A stretch of 64,000 nt of DNA from Cavia porcellus (GCF_034190915.1 NW_026947486.1:21106001-21170000); one strand, 5' to 3'; shown: positions 47,718 to 59,214, numbered from the stretch's first letter. Notes: generated by a model not told the origin, from the sequence alone. A program made the numbers and translations.

Positions 47718-47886
47718 ATACTTTAATTTTGTAACCTGAACAGCTATTTCTAAGATGACAATATGTAAATTATCAACCAGCGATTTCTTACCATTTATTT
47801 TTCTGTAATTTTGCATTACTTCTACCCTTTTTTATCTCCATGTATTTTTTGTTTCCTTTTCTTTAAATAAAAAAAAAGAAACCTGA

Positions 47887-48299
47887 AGTCATGCCAACAT
47901 CTTTCATTTCTTAATGATATTTATCATCTTTACTGTGGGCTCTTTCCACATTATCATCTGTGTGTCTAAGTTTAATACCTCTTGAGAAAAAATTAACATA
48001 TTAATACTAGCTATCAACAACTTGTGAATTAGGGTGTAATGAAATGTCTGGTTAATATAGGATTCAGATAAAAGTTGCTTTGATGGCATATTAGGTACAG
48101 AATGAAAAATTATATGGTACAGGAACTACCCAGAGAAAAACCTGGAAATGACCACAAGATGTCAGTGCGGTCATGAAAGTGCTGATGTGTCTAGGGTTTG
48201 CCTACAAAACTATCTGAGATAGACAGGGCCAGAAACATTCACTTGTGAATAGATGTTGCCAGCACTAAATTCCATCACATAGTTTTCAAGTTTATTACA
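47887..48299. other. Intergenic sequence, nothing recognised
   Basis: Only unrelated short open frames. Confidence 0.5.
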
Positions 48300-48446
48300 C
48301 TTTTTGTTTGAGGTACTGGAACTGAACCCAGGGCTTTCATACTGAGTTATATTCCCAGAGTTTTATTTTTAAGTTTGAATTTGTGATCCTCCTGATTCAG
48401 CTTCCCAGAGTGCCAGGATTACAAAGGGTGCATCATGAAACCTAGC
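48300..48446 (-). mobile_element. ID-B1 composite SINE, diverged
   Basis: GAGGTACTGGAACTGAACCC ... TGAGTTATATTCCCAG, then a reversed B1 remnant (CCAGAGTGCCAGGATTAC). Confidence 0.65.
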
Positions 48447-48848
48447 AATATTTTTCTTTGAATGTACACAGTAAAATTTATGCTTTTTTGTTTAAAAATT
48501 ACTAATGGTATTTCCTCCTGTAAAGGATCTTAACTGTCCTTGAATCTGAAAGTCGTTTCTTTTTCCAAGCAGTTTCTGGAGTAAAAACAATAGGAATAGA
48601 GGGTTCCATTACCTTTCTAATTAGGGTGGCTGCATCATTTGTTATATGAGTAAGACATTTTTGACACTGGGAGGATGTTAGTAATTACCTAGCAAACCAG
48701 AACACGTATTCACTCTTCCTCAGGCATCAGCAGTTCCTGACGTTTGAACTCAGGACTCCCAAGCTTCTTTCTTAGGTGTCTCTCCTTGAGCTCTTGGGGG
48801 GTCTGTCCCTGGACTCTTCTCCCTCATAGTAAGTACTCTGAGCAGGAA

Positions 48849-48955
48849 CATTCTTACTCTTTTTTTTCTCGGTACGGGGATCGAACTCACGACCATGCGC
48901 TTGCAAGGCAGGCACTTATGCCGCTGAGCTAAATCCCCATCCCCCCATTCTTACT
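48849..48955 (-). mobile_element. ID-like SINE with 10-bp target-site duplication
   Basis: CATTCTTACT occurs at 48849-48858 and 48946-48955 around a well-kept ID body (GGTACGGGGATCGAACTC, GCCGCTGAGCTAAATCCCC). Confidence 0.88.
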
Positions 48956-49504
48956 TTTGAAAGTGATAGGGATCTGAGCAGGAAGCAATATTCGGGGTAA
49001 GAGAAAGCCACTTTGCAGTTTTTTAGGGCCCTCTCAAGCTGTCAAGTCAAAGAGGCTCCATGCCTATACACTGCATACTGCTACTATTTCTAGAACATTT
49101 TACGATCTTGAGTCAGAAGGGTGTAAATAGAGCAGAATATACAAATAATGAGGAAAACATAGGACTCAGAGAACCTGAGCTCAAGGCTTACTGGAAAGTA
49201 ATTTTTACTGTTTTTGATCAAACAAAAGTCAGGATCTTTAAGACTGGTCTTGGAAGGAAGAGTAGCCTCTTGAAGAGGCACTCCTGGACCTCACAGGAGG
49301 TTCATGTTCCACAGATTTTCTTTGCCTTGAAGGCCTTTTTTTCTGGTTACCTCAGTGATCGAAGGGTGTGGTGGAAATCACCTATGTTTTTAATATTCTG
49401 GCCCAAGTATGCCTCTAGCACAGCTGAGATGAAATAGAACTTTCTAACCAAAAGCTTGGGAAAAACAAAAAGGAGCTAATGTGCAATACTGTCATCCCAT
49501 TTAC

Positions 49505-49645
49505 CTGTAGCAATGGCTCCCAAACCTGTCAGGATCATCTGAAATGGGTATTGAAATACAGATTCCTAGTCAGTTTGGCACTGGGTCCTAGACTAGTTTT
49601 CAGAAAGCCCTGGAGGGGAATTCAGGCTTCATCTCAACCTAAATT
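49505..49645. mobile_element. MER5/MER20-like DNA transposon relic
   Basis: GCAATGGCTCCCAAACCTG, GGATCATCTGAAATGGG and AATACAGATTCCTAG resemble these small hAT elements. Confidence 0.5.
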
Positions 49646-49732
49646 CTTATCAGCCTCCTTGTAGCTGCTGCTACTCCTGGAGAGAACTTGGGGTCCTGCT
49701 TCTTGTTTTTTAAAATTTTATTTATTATTTTT

Positions 49733-50185
49733 TTAGGAATTGAATCCCAGGCCTTTACACTGAGCTACACTCCCAGCCCATTTTATTTTTTATTGGTACT
49801 TGTTGCTATGCATAATCTTGCATTCCTTATATGGAGTTGGTACAGGCACATAACACATCTTAATTCTTTTGTCTTTCCTTTTCCCTCCCTTTTCTCCTCC
49901 ATCTCTTGATCTCCTACCCATTTGAGAAAGGTCTGTCTCCCTGCTTCCTATGATCTATCTTTTATTTTGCTCTTTATTTACAATTTGTGTTTCCCATAGA
50001 AGAGAAACCATGCTGTATTCAAGCTGGTGTATCTGATTTACTTCACATAACATTATGGTCTCCAGGTGCATCTATTTTCCTACAAATGACTCAAGTTCGT
50101 CTTTCTTTATGGCAAAGTCATACTTCAATGTGTGTAAACACATTTTCTTTCTCCATTCATGTGTTGATGGACATATAGGCTGAGA
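49733..50185 (-). mobile_element. ID-like fragment followed by old L1 fragment
   Basis: 49733-49781 is an ID remnant (GAATTGAATCCCAGGCC ... CTGAGCTACACTCCCAGCCC). 49790-50185 is a decayed reversed L1 3' UTR and ORF2 end (ATGTGTTGATGGACATATAGG). Confidence 0.6.
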
Positions 50186-50291
50186 TGGGATCTTGCTAAG
50201 TCACTAAATTGCCAGGCTGTGCTCAAACTTTTGCTTCATCTTCTCAGTCTCCCAGAGTGCTGGAATTGCAGATGTGTGCCCTACTCCCAGT
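50180..50291 (-). mobile_element. B1-like SINE fragment
   Basis: GAGATGGGATCTTGCTAAG ... CCCAGAGTGCTGGAATTGC. Confidence 0.6.
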
Positions 50292-50899
50292 TCTTGTTTA
50301 CTACTGTATCCTGAGCACAAGAGCCTAGCACAGAGCAAAAAGTCAGAAAATAGAATGCTTGCTGAATGCTGGCTGGTGATGTAAAGTTTGCCTCCTTTGT
50401 TTTTATTTCTTGCCTGAAGGTGTGTCTCTTAGGGAGACCATACTTACCCAGCTACAAGTGACTCTTACGTTACAAATTGCACCCTGATTACAATCTCAAT
50501 ACAGTCCTTGTAGGTTATGAAGGACCCACTTATTTCAGGTTCTTGTACTTATATTCACATGATGATTTTTTATGTGATTTGACCTCTGTGGTGTTCATAA
50601 CCTCACCTGTAAAGCAGGACCTCAGTAACCTCACATGTTAACATGCCTCACTGAACCATTGAGATGATAGGTTGGAAATGGATATGATAACTGGTTTTTA
50701 CAAATTGGTGATATGAACATCATCATTGCTAATTTGGTCCAGAGGGCTAAAAGACATAATATGTGAAGAATAATCAGTTTGCTCAAATAATATTTATTGA
50801 CCACCCATTTGGTTACACACAGTATACTTGGCTCCAAGGATACAATGGTAGGAAAAGATAATCATCTTTTGGGAAACAAAAGTGTCAAAATTTATTTTA

Positions 50900-51013
50900 G
50901 GTTTTTAAGACAGGGTCTCACTCTAATTCAGGCAAGCCTTGAACTCACAGTGATCCTCTTGCCTCAGCCTCCCAAATGCGGGTATTATAGGCATGTGCCA
51001 CCACACCTGACAA
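50900..51013 (-). mobile_element. B1-like SINE
   Basis: Reversed, slightly shortened B1 (AAGACAGGGTCTCACTC ... GTGCCACCACACCTGAC). Confidence 0.82.
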
Positions 51014-51637
51014 CACAGTCAAATTTGAATGGCATAAATTGGCAGTCTTCTCTGGGGAAAATACTTTGTCAAGTCTAATAACGTCTACACACCTGGCCTC
51101 TACTTGGGCTTTAGCACAGTCTTAGAAACTCCTTTGCCACCAAAATATTTCCAATTGATTTCTCCCTTCTAGCCTCTGAATACACTATTGAATCAGGAAG
51201 TCTCAGCTACACTCAAATCAGTCCATCAGCTATGATTGTTAAGAGGGAGGTATTCATTTTGTTCCTTCATGCTCCAATTCACTTGGCCACATCTGAAGCC
51301 TGCAATGTCACTTAAAGAGCATTTACCTGACATGTCACCCAGTCCAGTGAAGTCCATTGGAGCCCTTTTCCTCCATGCCTCCCACGCAGCATTATTCTTT
51401 TTTCTAGTTCTAGTTATGGAACAAAAACTCACTTGTTTATGAAAGAGTACCAGCATATACGGCTCAATGTACTTTGAGATTGGAGAGGAAGGTTATCTAC
51501 ATTTGTAACAATATACTAGAAATGCTTTATTGTGCAAATACCTTTGAGCTTCACTGCAGTCTCATGAGATATACAAAATATAAGGAAACAAAGATGAACA
51601 CTTGGTTATAATTTGCTCAGTATCTCAGTTCAGGGAA

Positions 51638-51997
51638 TGTGGGGAGCCTTTGAAGCTGGAAATTGATCACACTTGCAGGGCTGGGGCATGGTGGGCCCAA
51701 GCACAAAATGTGCCTGGGGCAAGTCATGTGAAGAAGTTTCTTCAACCCAGAAAACCCCCAAGCCCCTAGACAATCAAAGCAATGAATTGCTAGGCAAAAG
51801 GGTACCACATGACATTGTGTTGCTAAATGTATAAATAAATGCCCATACAGGGAGGGAGGAATCCCTTTTCTCCCATTGGGAGAGTAAGAGCTCCCTCCAC
51901 CTGACCCCAGCTTTGCCTCTTTATTTTCTCATCCTCTTGCAGTCCTTCACCCCAAGAACCTCAAAAGCTACCTGGGTTGTGGAAAGGGAGTATAACA
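51638..51997 (+). mobile_element. Possible solo LTR (ERVK-like start)
   Basis: Starts TGTGGGGAGCC, has a TATAAATA box at 51830 and ends GGGAGTATAACA, about 360 bp. No target duplication and no clear downstream polyadenylation signal were found, so the call is weak. Confidence 0.4.
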
Positions 51998-52044
51998 AAT
52001 TAAAACTCAATGTATTTTACTTTCTCTCTCTGTGGTGCTGGATT

Positions 52045-52207
52045 TTTTTTTTTTTTTTTTTTTGGTACTGGGGATTGAACTCACAACCTTGTACTTGCCA
52101 GGCAAGCGTTTATACCACTGAGCTAAATCCTCAGCTCCTGTGGTGCTGGAGATGGAACCCATGGACTTCATGCATGCTAGGCAAGTGCTCTACCACGGAG
52201 CTATATC
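52045..52207 (-). mobile_element. Two head-to-tail ID-like SINEs
   Basis: The first unit, 52045-52139, has a long T tail and TTGGTACTGGGGATTGAACTC-like body. The second, 52140-52207, is more diverged (GGTGCTGGAGATGGAACCC ... CCACGGAGCTATATC). Confidence 0.85.
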
Positions 52208-53190
52208 AATGATTTTCAATGATCTTTTTCAATGATCTTTTTACTCTTAATCTTGCTCTTATTCATCCTGACTTTTCCCATGCCAATTTATAGTAACAGA
52301 AACTGGCCTTAGTGAAATTGGACAGTTGGCCTAGTGTTAAAACTTTACTGTTGATAAGAGTCTGTATAAAATTATACAGAGATGATCAGAAACTATTCTA
52401 GGAAGGAAATCTCCAGAAAACTTTCTTTTAAAATATTGAATGCAAAGAAAAAGACAAGTAGCCTTCCGGGAGAACATGGCGGACAGATAACAGCAACTAC
52501 CGGAGGCTCTCTGAAAGACTCGGCTCAGAAGCCAGGAATGGTGCAGACTAAGGAGACATAAGCAGGTGGAAATATGCTCTGCTGACTCAGGAATGAACTG
52601 GGCGAGAGAAACCAACTTGGAATGCAGTCCTGGTGCTAAAACAGGAACAGAAAAGCCTCGGTGTGGAGGCTGGACCCCGCGCCATTGTAAGCCGCGATTT
52701 GGGTTTCCCGCCGCGCGGCGGCTGGCTGCCTCTACAGTGGCTCGGCAAGCAGAGACACACAGAGCTCTGGGAATGGCAATCTGCGAACGGCAGGGAGGCG
52801 TGCACTGACTTGTGGTGAGGTGAGTGAGAGAAACTGACTTTCTACCACAGTTCGACTCCAGCAGAGGACTTTCTGGGCCCGAGCAGTCCTGCGGGAGCAG
52901 GGCACGGTGGCGACTCCAGCCACACATCCCCCTCTCGGGCGGGATTGGTGAAAAGTGCCTGGCCTGCGTGACGCTGCTGGCGGACCTGGTAGGCTGTCCA
53001 AACCCAGATCCCAGAGCCTGACGGTGGCCGGGAGGGGAGACGCGTAGGCTGCCTGGTCCGTAACTCCCTGGTGCACAGCGGTGAGCGGGAACACCTAACT
53101 GGCACAATTCGATCAGGCTGTGGCTGACTGGGAGAGAAGCTGGGCCTCATATAAGCTTACATATATAAGGAACAGAGAAGAAGAGGCAGC

Positions 53191-54243
53191 ATGGGAAGAG
53201 GCAGCAACAAGAAAGGCTCCTCGGCCCCCAATTCTGAGAAACAGGCAATAGCAGACACCGCACCAATACACATAAGGCACCATATAGAGAGCCTCATAGA
53301 CCAATTCAGGAATGAATTTATCAACGACCTGAAGCTAGAAGTATGCAGAATAGTTAGAGAAATGCTAAGTACCACCCAAGAAAAAACAGGTGGTGGAATG
53401 GAAGAACAGAAAAAAAGGGGAGAATTGTTTGATGGAGAAAACAGAGAAAGCATAGAATACGTGAAGCAGGTTCAAAGGGACTACCAAGATACTAAGAAGT
53501 CTATCGAAGACTGGCATAACAGCTTGAAAGAAACTAAGGACAGACTATCTGAACTGGAGGGCAGACTTGTAATATGGGAGAATGAAATGAAAAACTTCTT
53601 AAAAATAATAAAGAAACAAACAGCAATAATACAAAGACAAGAAGATGATAAGAGAATCCATAACTTAAGGATTAAGAACATAAGAGAAGAAGTAGGGACA
53701 CAAACAAGTGAACTACAAAAGCTACTCACAGAAATAATCCAAGAGAATTTTCCTAATTTAGCAAAAGGCAAAGATACTCAGATGTATGAGGCATACAGGA
53801 CCCCAGCTACCTACAACCCAAACAGAGAAACACCCAGGCATATAATAATAAAAATTCCAGAAATTCAATACAAGAACAGAATATTAAAAGCTGTCAGAGA
53901 CAAGAAACAGACCACTTACAAGGGAACACCCATCAGAATTACAGCAGATTTCTCTGCACAAACCATCAAATCACGAAGAGCATGGGGGGAAATAATTCAA
54001 GCTTTGAAAGATAATAACCTCCAGCCAAGATTGAGATATCCTGCACAACTGTCCCTGGAAGTTGATGGAAAAACAAGGTGCTTCCAGGATAAAGAGGAAC
54101 TGGGGGAATTTGCAACCACCAATTCAACTCTACAGAGAGTATTGCAGGATATTCTAAAAAAAGAAAAATACAAAGAATTCAGAAATAATGGCAGAGAGGC
54201 CACAACGAATGGAGCGGAGAACAAAATGAAGAAGACAAACTGA
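53191..54243 (+). CDS. L1 ORF1 protein, intact (copy B)
   Basis: This is a 350-residue open frame, close to the usual length of mammalian L1 ORF1p. Seen: a basic N-terminus, a coiled-coil-like charged region (about 85-152), an RRM-like domain (about 155-245, with PRHIIIKIPE at 215-224) and the C-terminal domain (about 246-322, RRAWGEIIQALKD). The family protein forms trimers, binds L1 RNA in cis and has nucleic-acid chaperone activity; it has no polymerase or nuclease. With no ORF2 downstream, the element would need ORF2p from an autonomous L1. Start chosen at the first Met in GRGSNKKGSS, which lines up with copies A and D. Whether it is expressed cannot be judged. Confidence 0.93.
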   Translation: MGRGSNKKGSSAPNSEKQAIADTAPIHIRHHIESLIDQFRNEFINDLKLEVCRIVREMLSTTQEKTGGGMEEQKKRGELFDGENRESIEYVKQVQRDYQDTKKSIEDWHNSLKETKDRLSELEGRLVIWENEMKNFLKIIKKQTAIIQRQEDDKRIHNLRIKNIREEVGTQTSELQKLLTEIIQENFPNLAKGKDTQMYEAYRTPATYNPNRETPRHIIIKIPEIQYKNRILKAVRDKKQTTYKGTPIRITADFSAQTIKSRRAWGEIIQALKDNNLQPRLRYPAQLSLEVDGKTRCFQDKEELGEFATTNSTLQRVLQDILKKEKYKEFRNNGREATTNGAENKMKKTN

Positions 54244-55560
54244 CAGTTACTGACAGAAAAAGAGCTCAACAGAAATGAGGCAGAGAAGATTGGATGACAG
54301 GAACAGCTATTTTGGAGAAAATGACATCTTAATAGGTAATACTGATTTAGTATCATCTTGTTTTGAAGTCTCATCTAGCTTTTGTCCTTCTGTCTCCAAT
54401 GGTCTAAATAAGCTGTATCTTATTGGATTTTATTATGTACGATAGTATAAGCAAAAACCTTTTAAAGACAAGGAGACTATACAGAAACCATTGTTCATTT
54501 TCTGTTAGTCGATTCTAAATACTCTGTAATGCTGTCATTCTCTTGAATGGTTTTACATTGTTTTGATATACTTAATGCTACAGTATACGAAGTTGTACTC
54601 AAGGATTTCAAAGAAAGAGACAATATGGTAACTACTTTTAGGTTAGGATTATCTGGTGGTGAAACACTATTCTGCTTAAATGGTTATGTTTTGATCTGCG
54701 CTGTTCCGTTGTTATGCCCTCTTTTATCTCAATCTCCACTCCATTATTTACTTTTTATCTTTATCCTTTTAATTAAAGGAAAAAAATAGCAGGATATATT
54801 ATAGTAACCCACTTTGACTTTTCATTACCTTGATTTAAAGCCCTGTATTACTCTCACCATCTGGTTTTTAACTGATGTTCCCCTATTCTGTTTTGCTGGA
54901 TAGTATCAGGTTCGAAAGTTTAGGCATCAGCTGTGAAGATAATGAGATTCATTATGACGCCCATTCTTGTTGACTTTTAGCTACTTTTGAAGACCTACAA
55001 TATCTCCAATGTTTTGGTTTTGTCGGTTTTATTCTTTACTGTTTTGTTCAATTGTATTATAACTAACGATATAGGCAATTCTATTAGAGATAGCGGGAGG
55101 CATTATGGTAACCATTGTTGATCACCTTGTATTATGTTCTTACATTATCTATTATGTCCACCCTTTTGACTTGACCGATTCTGTTCTGTTATGTCACATT
55201 TGGTTTTACTCTCTTCCAAAAAAGTAATAAGAACCTTGGGAGCAATGAGACCCAAAATGTGTAATAGTCATGGTACAAAAGAGAGGAAAAGAAAGTGCTC
55301 CAAACTGTATAACTGCATGTATATTTAAGTGTATAAGATAGAAAATGATATCACAGAGTTTAATTGGATCAATGAACAGAACTGTTTGCAGTATCATTGA
55401 TGGAATGTCCACTTTACAAGCTTTAATTTTGTGACTTGAACAATTATTTCTAAGATGACAATATGTAATCCATTAACTAGTGATTTCCTACTGTTCATTT
55501 TTTTTCTGTAAATCTGTATAACTTGTACCCTTTCCCTGCTTTTTTTTTCTTTTCTCCTTA
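54244..55560 (+). repeat. 3' region of copy B, degenerate internal repeats, no ORF2
   Basis: Contains scattered repeats of phrases such as TCATCTTGTTTTGAAGTC, TTTTATTATGTACGATAG and AACCATTGTT that match, reversed, the units at 56390-56850. Six-frame reading shows no endonuclease or reverse transcriptase motifs. Confidence 0.75.
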
Positions 55561-56389
55561 AATAAAATTAAAAAAAAAAGAAATTAAAAAAAAAGAAAAA
55601 GACAAGTAGGAATGGAAAAAGGGTGAGAAACAGTCTAGGTCCTTGTATTTACTAATTTACTTTCCTTGGTATGCCAAGAGATGATTTTACCAAGGACTTA
55701 TATTATTTTTCTAATTTTTAAAAGTAAACATCCAGGAAAGAAAACTATTTTTATATATTGTTATGAAAATGTGTCCATATCACCAACTGGAAGCTGGATT
55801 TATTTTTCTTGTGAACTAACAATAAACAATGAAAACTGAAGCCTCAGGTCCAGTAAGTGGCTGTTCTGATGAGAATTCTCATCCTTCACAGGACAGCTAT
55901 ATGACTCATACAGGCACAGGCACTGTTTTTTCACAAAATCTACCATAGCAACCAGCATGGTCCTTTTAAAACAAATCATATCGCATCAGTTTTCTGATTT
56001 GATAGTCTTTGATGACTTCCTATTATATCCAGAGCCAACTCAACCCCTTCCCTTGGTCTCTGAGGCTTTCTGTGACCCTCATTTGGTGTATTTTACTAAC
56101 CTCATTTTATGCATTGAATTGTGCTCTCTAAAAGTTTATATTGAAGTCCTAACTCCCAATATCTCAAAAAAAAGACCTGATTTGGAAACAGGATTGTTAC
56201 AGGAATAACTGAATTGGAATCAGATCATATTGGAGAAGGTGGGCCCCTAATATTTTAAAAAGAATAAAACAAAAGAGAACAGAACAAAGCAAATCATAAC
56301 AGAACAATGCAAGCAACACATCACTTCACAACCAGACAACTGGACGTCAACATTAGCTACCCAAATGTCTCTTTTACTCAAAATAGTTG

Positions 56390-56850
56390 AACATACCTTC
56401 ACCCACATTAATATCAAGCATAACAATATGATATAAAACTAGTCAAAAGAATGAAAGCATTACAGGTCTTCAAAACCAAATAACAGGAAATGAACAATGG
56501 CTACTATAATATCTCATTTTCCTCAAAAAATTTGTCTATACCATCACACATAATAAAATCAAATAAACCACAACAGGATAGAACCAATCAAAATAGAAGA
56601 ACAAAATCATGATACGACTTCAAAACAAGATGATAGTAAATCAGCAATGGCTATCATAATGTTTTCTTTTCTTCAAAATAGCTAGCCATACCATTGCACA
56701 TAATAAAATCAAACAAAACAGAATAAAACAAATCAAAAGCATTATAAGACTTCAAAGCAATATAACAGGAGGCCATGATTACCATAATATATCCCATTAT
56801 ACTCAAAGTAGCTGCCCCTACCATCTGACAGCATAGAATCTAACAAAACA
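56390..56850. repeat. 130-150-bp degenerate tandem units in L1 3' UTR
   Basis: A CCAT...CACATAATAAAATCAAA-type anchor recurs at about 56396, 56541, 56691 and 56821, with AGCAATGGCTATCATAATG-like phrases between. Confidence 0.8.
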
Positions 56851-57539
56851 AGACAAAACAAAGCCAAACCTAACAAAATTGTGTAAACAATGCAAGAGTT
56901 CAAGATAAGACAATAAGAAATTAACAGTGGTTTCCACCTTTCCCTCCCAGATGTTTCCTCTCCTTTGTTCTTACATTGACTATTTTGATTTTGGATCCCA
57001 TTAAGTCCTTCTGCTTCTTATGCTAGGGTTCACATGTACGAGTTGGAACCATTTTGGCCATGAACATGATCTCCAGTTGCATCCATTTACCTATAGAAGC
57101 CTTGATATTATTCTACTTTATAGCTGGGTAGTTTTTCACTGCATGAAAATACCATTTCTTTCTTATCCATTCTGAGGTTGATGGGCAAGTTAATCTTGCT
57201 TTTTTTTTGGTCTCCTGTCACATGAAATAATTGTTTTCTCTCCTTTGATGTTCAGTCTATGAATTTCCTTTCCAGTTAAGTGTGTTTCTTGGGTACAGTG
57301 TATTGATGAGTCTTGTTTCTTGATCCACTTACTCTCCCTGTGCTTCTCTTTATTGCTGACCGGAGGCCATCTACATTAATGGTTACAGCCAGCATACACT
57401 GGTTTGTCTCTGCCCTGCTATCGTTCTGTTGTTGGCCCTCCACTTTTCCCCTTCATTCAGTTGCCTGTCTTGCTTGGTGCTCTTCCTTTGCTGCTGCTCC
57501 TGGAACCATGGTCAACTTTATCTCTCTCTAGAATATCCT

Positions 57540-58574
57540 TTAGCCCTCTCTGTAGCATTGGTTTAGTACTCATGAATTTCTTCAGTTGTTCTTTATATCA
57601 AGGAAGTATTTTATTTTTCCATCCATTTTGAAAGAGAGTTTTGTAGGGTAGATCAATCTGGGTTGAAAGTTGTTTTCTTTCATGGTTTAAAACACTTCAC
57701 TCCGAACTCTTTTTGACTTGATGATTTGTGTTGATAAGTCTGCTGTGACTCTAATCGGTTTTCCTTTATAAGTGATTTGTATCTTTTCTCTAACAGCTTT
57801 TAATAGTCTGTTCTTGTGCTGAATTTCTAAGATCTTGATCTATATGTCTGGGTGTAGATTTACTTTGGTTATGGATAGTTGGAGTCCTATATGCCTCCCT
57901 TATCTGCATGCCAGATCCATTTCCCATGTTTGGGAAGTTTTCTTCTATTACTTCTGAATATCCTTTTAATTTCATTTGGGTTGACCCCTGCTTCTTCACC
58001 AACACCTATCACTCTTAAGTTATGCTTCTCTGCATCATCTTGTAGCCATTGGGTTGTTATTTCTTGATTCCATGTTATTTTTAAGGGGCCTTTCCTTACT
58101 GATCACTAGCTGTAATTCTGTCTTCAAGGTTTGAAAGTCTATCTTCAGTCTCTTTCGAGTGGTTTTACCAGCTTTCAATTGAGTTTTTAATTTCCTGGAT
58201 CCCTCTCTGAATCTATTTCATGCATTGTAATTCCTTTCTACATTCATCCAGGTTTCCATCATTTTCCTATGCTCCTCTTTATTGTCTCTGTCTTCTTTGG
58301 ACGTGGTAAACAATTCTTTCAGGATATTTGTGATTTCTTCCTTTATGTGAGACATTATTTCTGATTTGACTGTTTTTACAATCTCATAAAGTTGTTTCCT
58401 TATTTTAGTTGCTCTCCTCTCAGAGATGTTAGGTCTGTGACTTCTGTTTTCTTCCATGATGGTACCTCCCAGACTCCTTCTGTGTGGGCTAGAGGTCTGA
58501 GTTTGCCTTTTGCTCCTTTGTCTTGACATTCTCCTAGGTTCCTCCCAACAAACTGGTTTTGGGGCCCCAGGCAC
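57540..58574 (-). pseudogene. L1 ORF1, disrupted (copy C)
   Basis: Pieces at 58574-58218 and 58005-57790 in different frames carry the coiled-coil-like region and the STPRHI block of ORF1. Several frameshifts make it older than copy B. Confidence 0.82.
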
Positions 58575-58949
58575 TTCCCATGTTGGCTGCCCCTAGGCAG
58601 TGTAAGGAGATGAGACAGGCACCTGGATTCCTTTAATTCCAGATTTACAGGGAGATAGCAGGAGGTGGAGCAGGTTTCTCTAGAACTATGCAGCTACACT
58701 GTGGCTTTGCTGATGATCAGGGGTGCATGGAGGTGAGGCTGCTTCTCTCGGCCTGTGTGTCTACACTGGGACTCCCATGATCGTGGCAGACACACAGGAG
58801 TGTGTTTGTCTGATTTTGCTAGTGGGTGATGGCTGTCTGAGGAAACCAAGGGCCTCCAATGTTGGCCTACTGATGCACAGGGCTTACCTGGCTGTGTGTC
58901 CCTGCTCCTTCTGGTTGCCTGCAGGAAGGAGCCTTCTGGTGGCAGCTCT

Positions 58950-59150
58950 CTGAGGGTGAAGGTGGATCTGCTTGTTCTCTCTGCACATGCTGGCCACCTG
59001 CAGCACATGGCCTTTTGATGGTGGTGCACAGCAGGCAGAGGTGGATCTGTCTGTCTCCGTTGACCCGCACTGGGCACACAGAGGAGATCTTCTGGCAGCA
59101 GTGTCTGGCAGGTAGAGGCCCATCTCCTGGTTCTCTCAGACCACATTAGG
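58950..59150. repeat. 77-79-bp tandem units in L1 5' UTR (copy C)
   Basis: AGGTGGATCTG or a variant starts units at 58960, 59039 and 59116, each followed by a TCTCT...CAC(AT)...GG(G)CAC pattern. Confidence 0.7.
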
Positions 59151-59214
59151 CACAAAGAGAAAAGATGGGCCCCTAATATAATATAAGCATTGTCCTCATA
59201 AGAAGGACAACTTT

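Larger units (their letters stand above)
44101..47886 (+). mobile_element. ORF1-only L1 (HAL1-like) copy A, 10-bp target duplication
   Basis: AGAAACCTGA flanks the element at 44101-44110 and 47877-47886. The body opens with an AAAAATGGCAGC YY1-like motif, then a 1-kb 5' UTR with tandem 60-77-bp units (44600-44950), then a broken ORF1 (45132-46291). About 1.6 kb of 3' sequence without recognisable ORF2 ends in an A-rich tail. A later ID SINE sits in the 3' part at 47617-47717. The 3' end is homologous to that of copy B. Confidence 0.85.
52444..55609 (+). mobile_element. Full-length ORF1-only L1 (HAL1-like) copy B, exact 18-bp target duplication
   Basis: The 18-bp sequence AAAGAAAAAGACAAGTAG is present at 52444-52461 and again at 55592-55609. 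The body, 52462-55591, opens CCTTCCGGGAGAACATGGCG, with a YY1-like ACATGGCGG. A CpG-rich 5' UTR (52640-52990 densest), an intact ORF1 and about 1.35 kb with no recognisable ORF2 follow, then an AATAAA and A-rich tail. The 3' region shows degenerate repeats also found in the elements at 56240 and 60291. Exact duplication, retained CpGs and an open ORF1 suggest recent insertion. Confidence 0.92.
56240..59179 (-). mobile_element. Internally deleted L1, copy C, 14-bp target duplication
   Basis: TGGGCCCCTAATAT lies at 56240-56253 and 59166-59179. On the minus strand: a 5' UTR with 77-79-bp tandem units (58950-59150), a broken ORF1 (58574 to about 57540), an ORF2 N-terminal remnant (57400-57240, recognisable INVDGLRSAIKR as in the L1 endonuclease start), then directly the ORF2 C-terminal remnant (57190-57060) and a 3' UTR of 130-150-bp units. 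Several kilobases of ORF2 are missing; the junction is near 57195-57240. Confidence 0.85.

Noticed and set aside
47887..52044. A further gene downstream of CLCN5.
   Set aside because: No exon-like frames with splice sites or family resemblance; in human the next genes lie further away.
52337..53107. A 256-codon minus-strand open frame.
   Set aside because: It overlaps the GC-rich 5' UTR of the L1 copy B in antisense; length is explained by high GC content.
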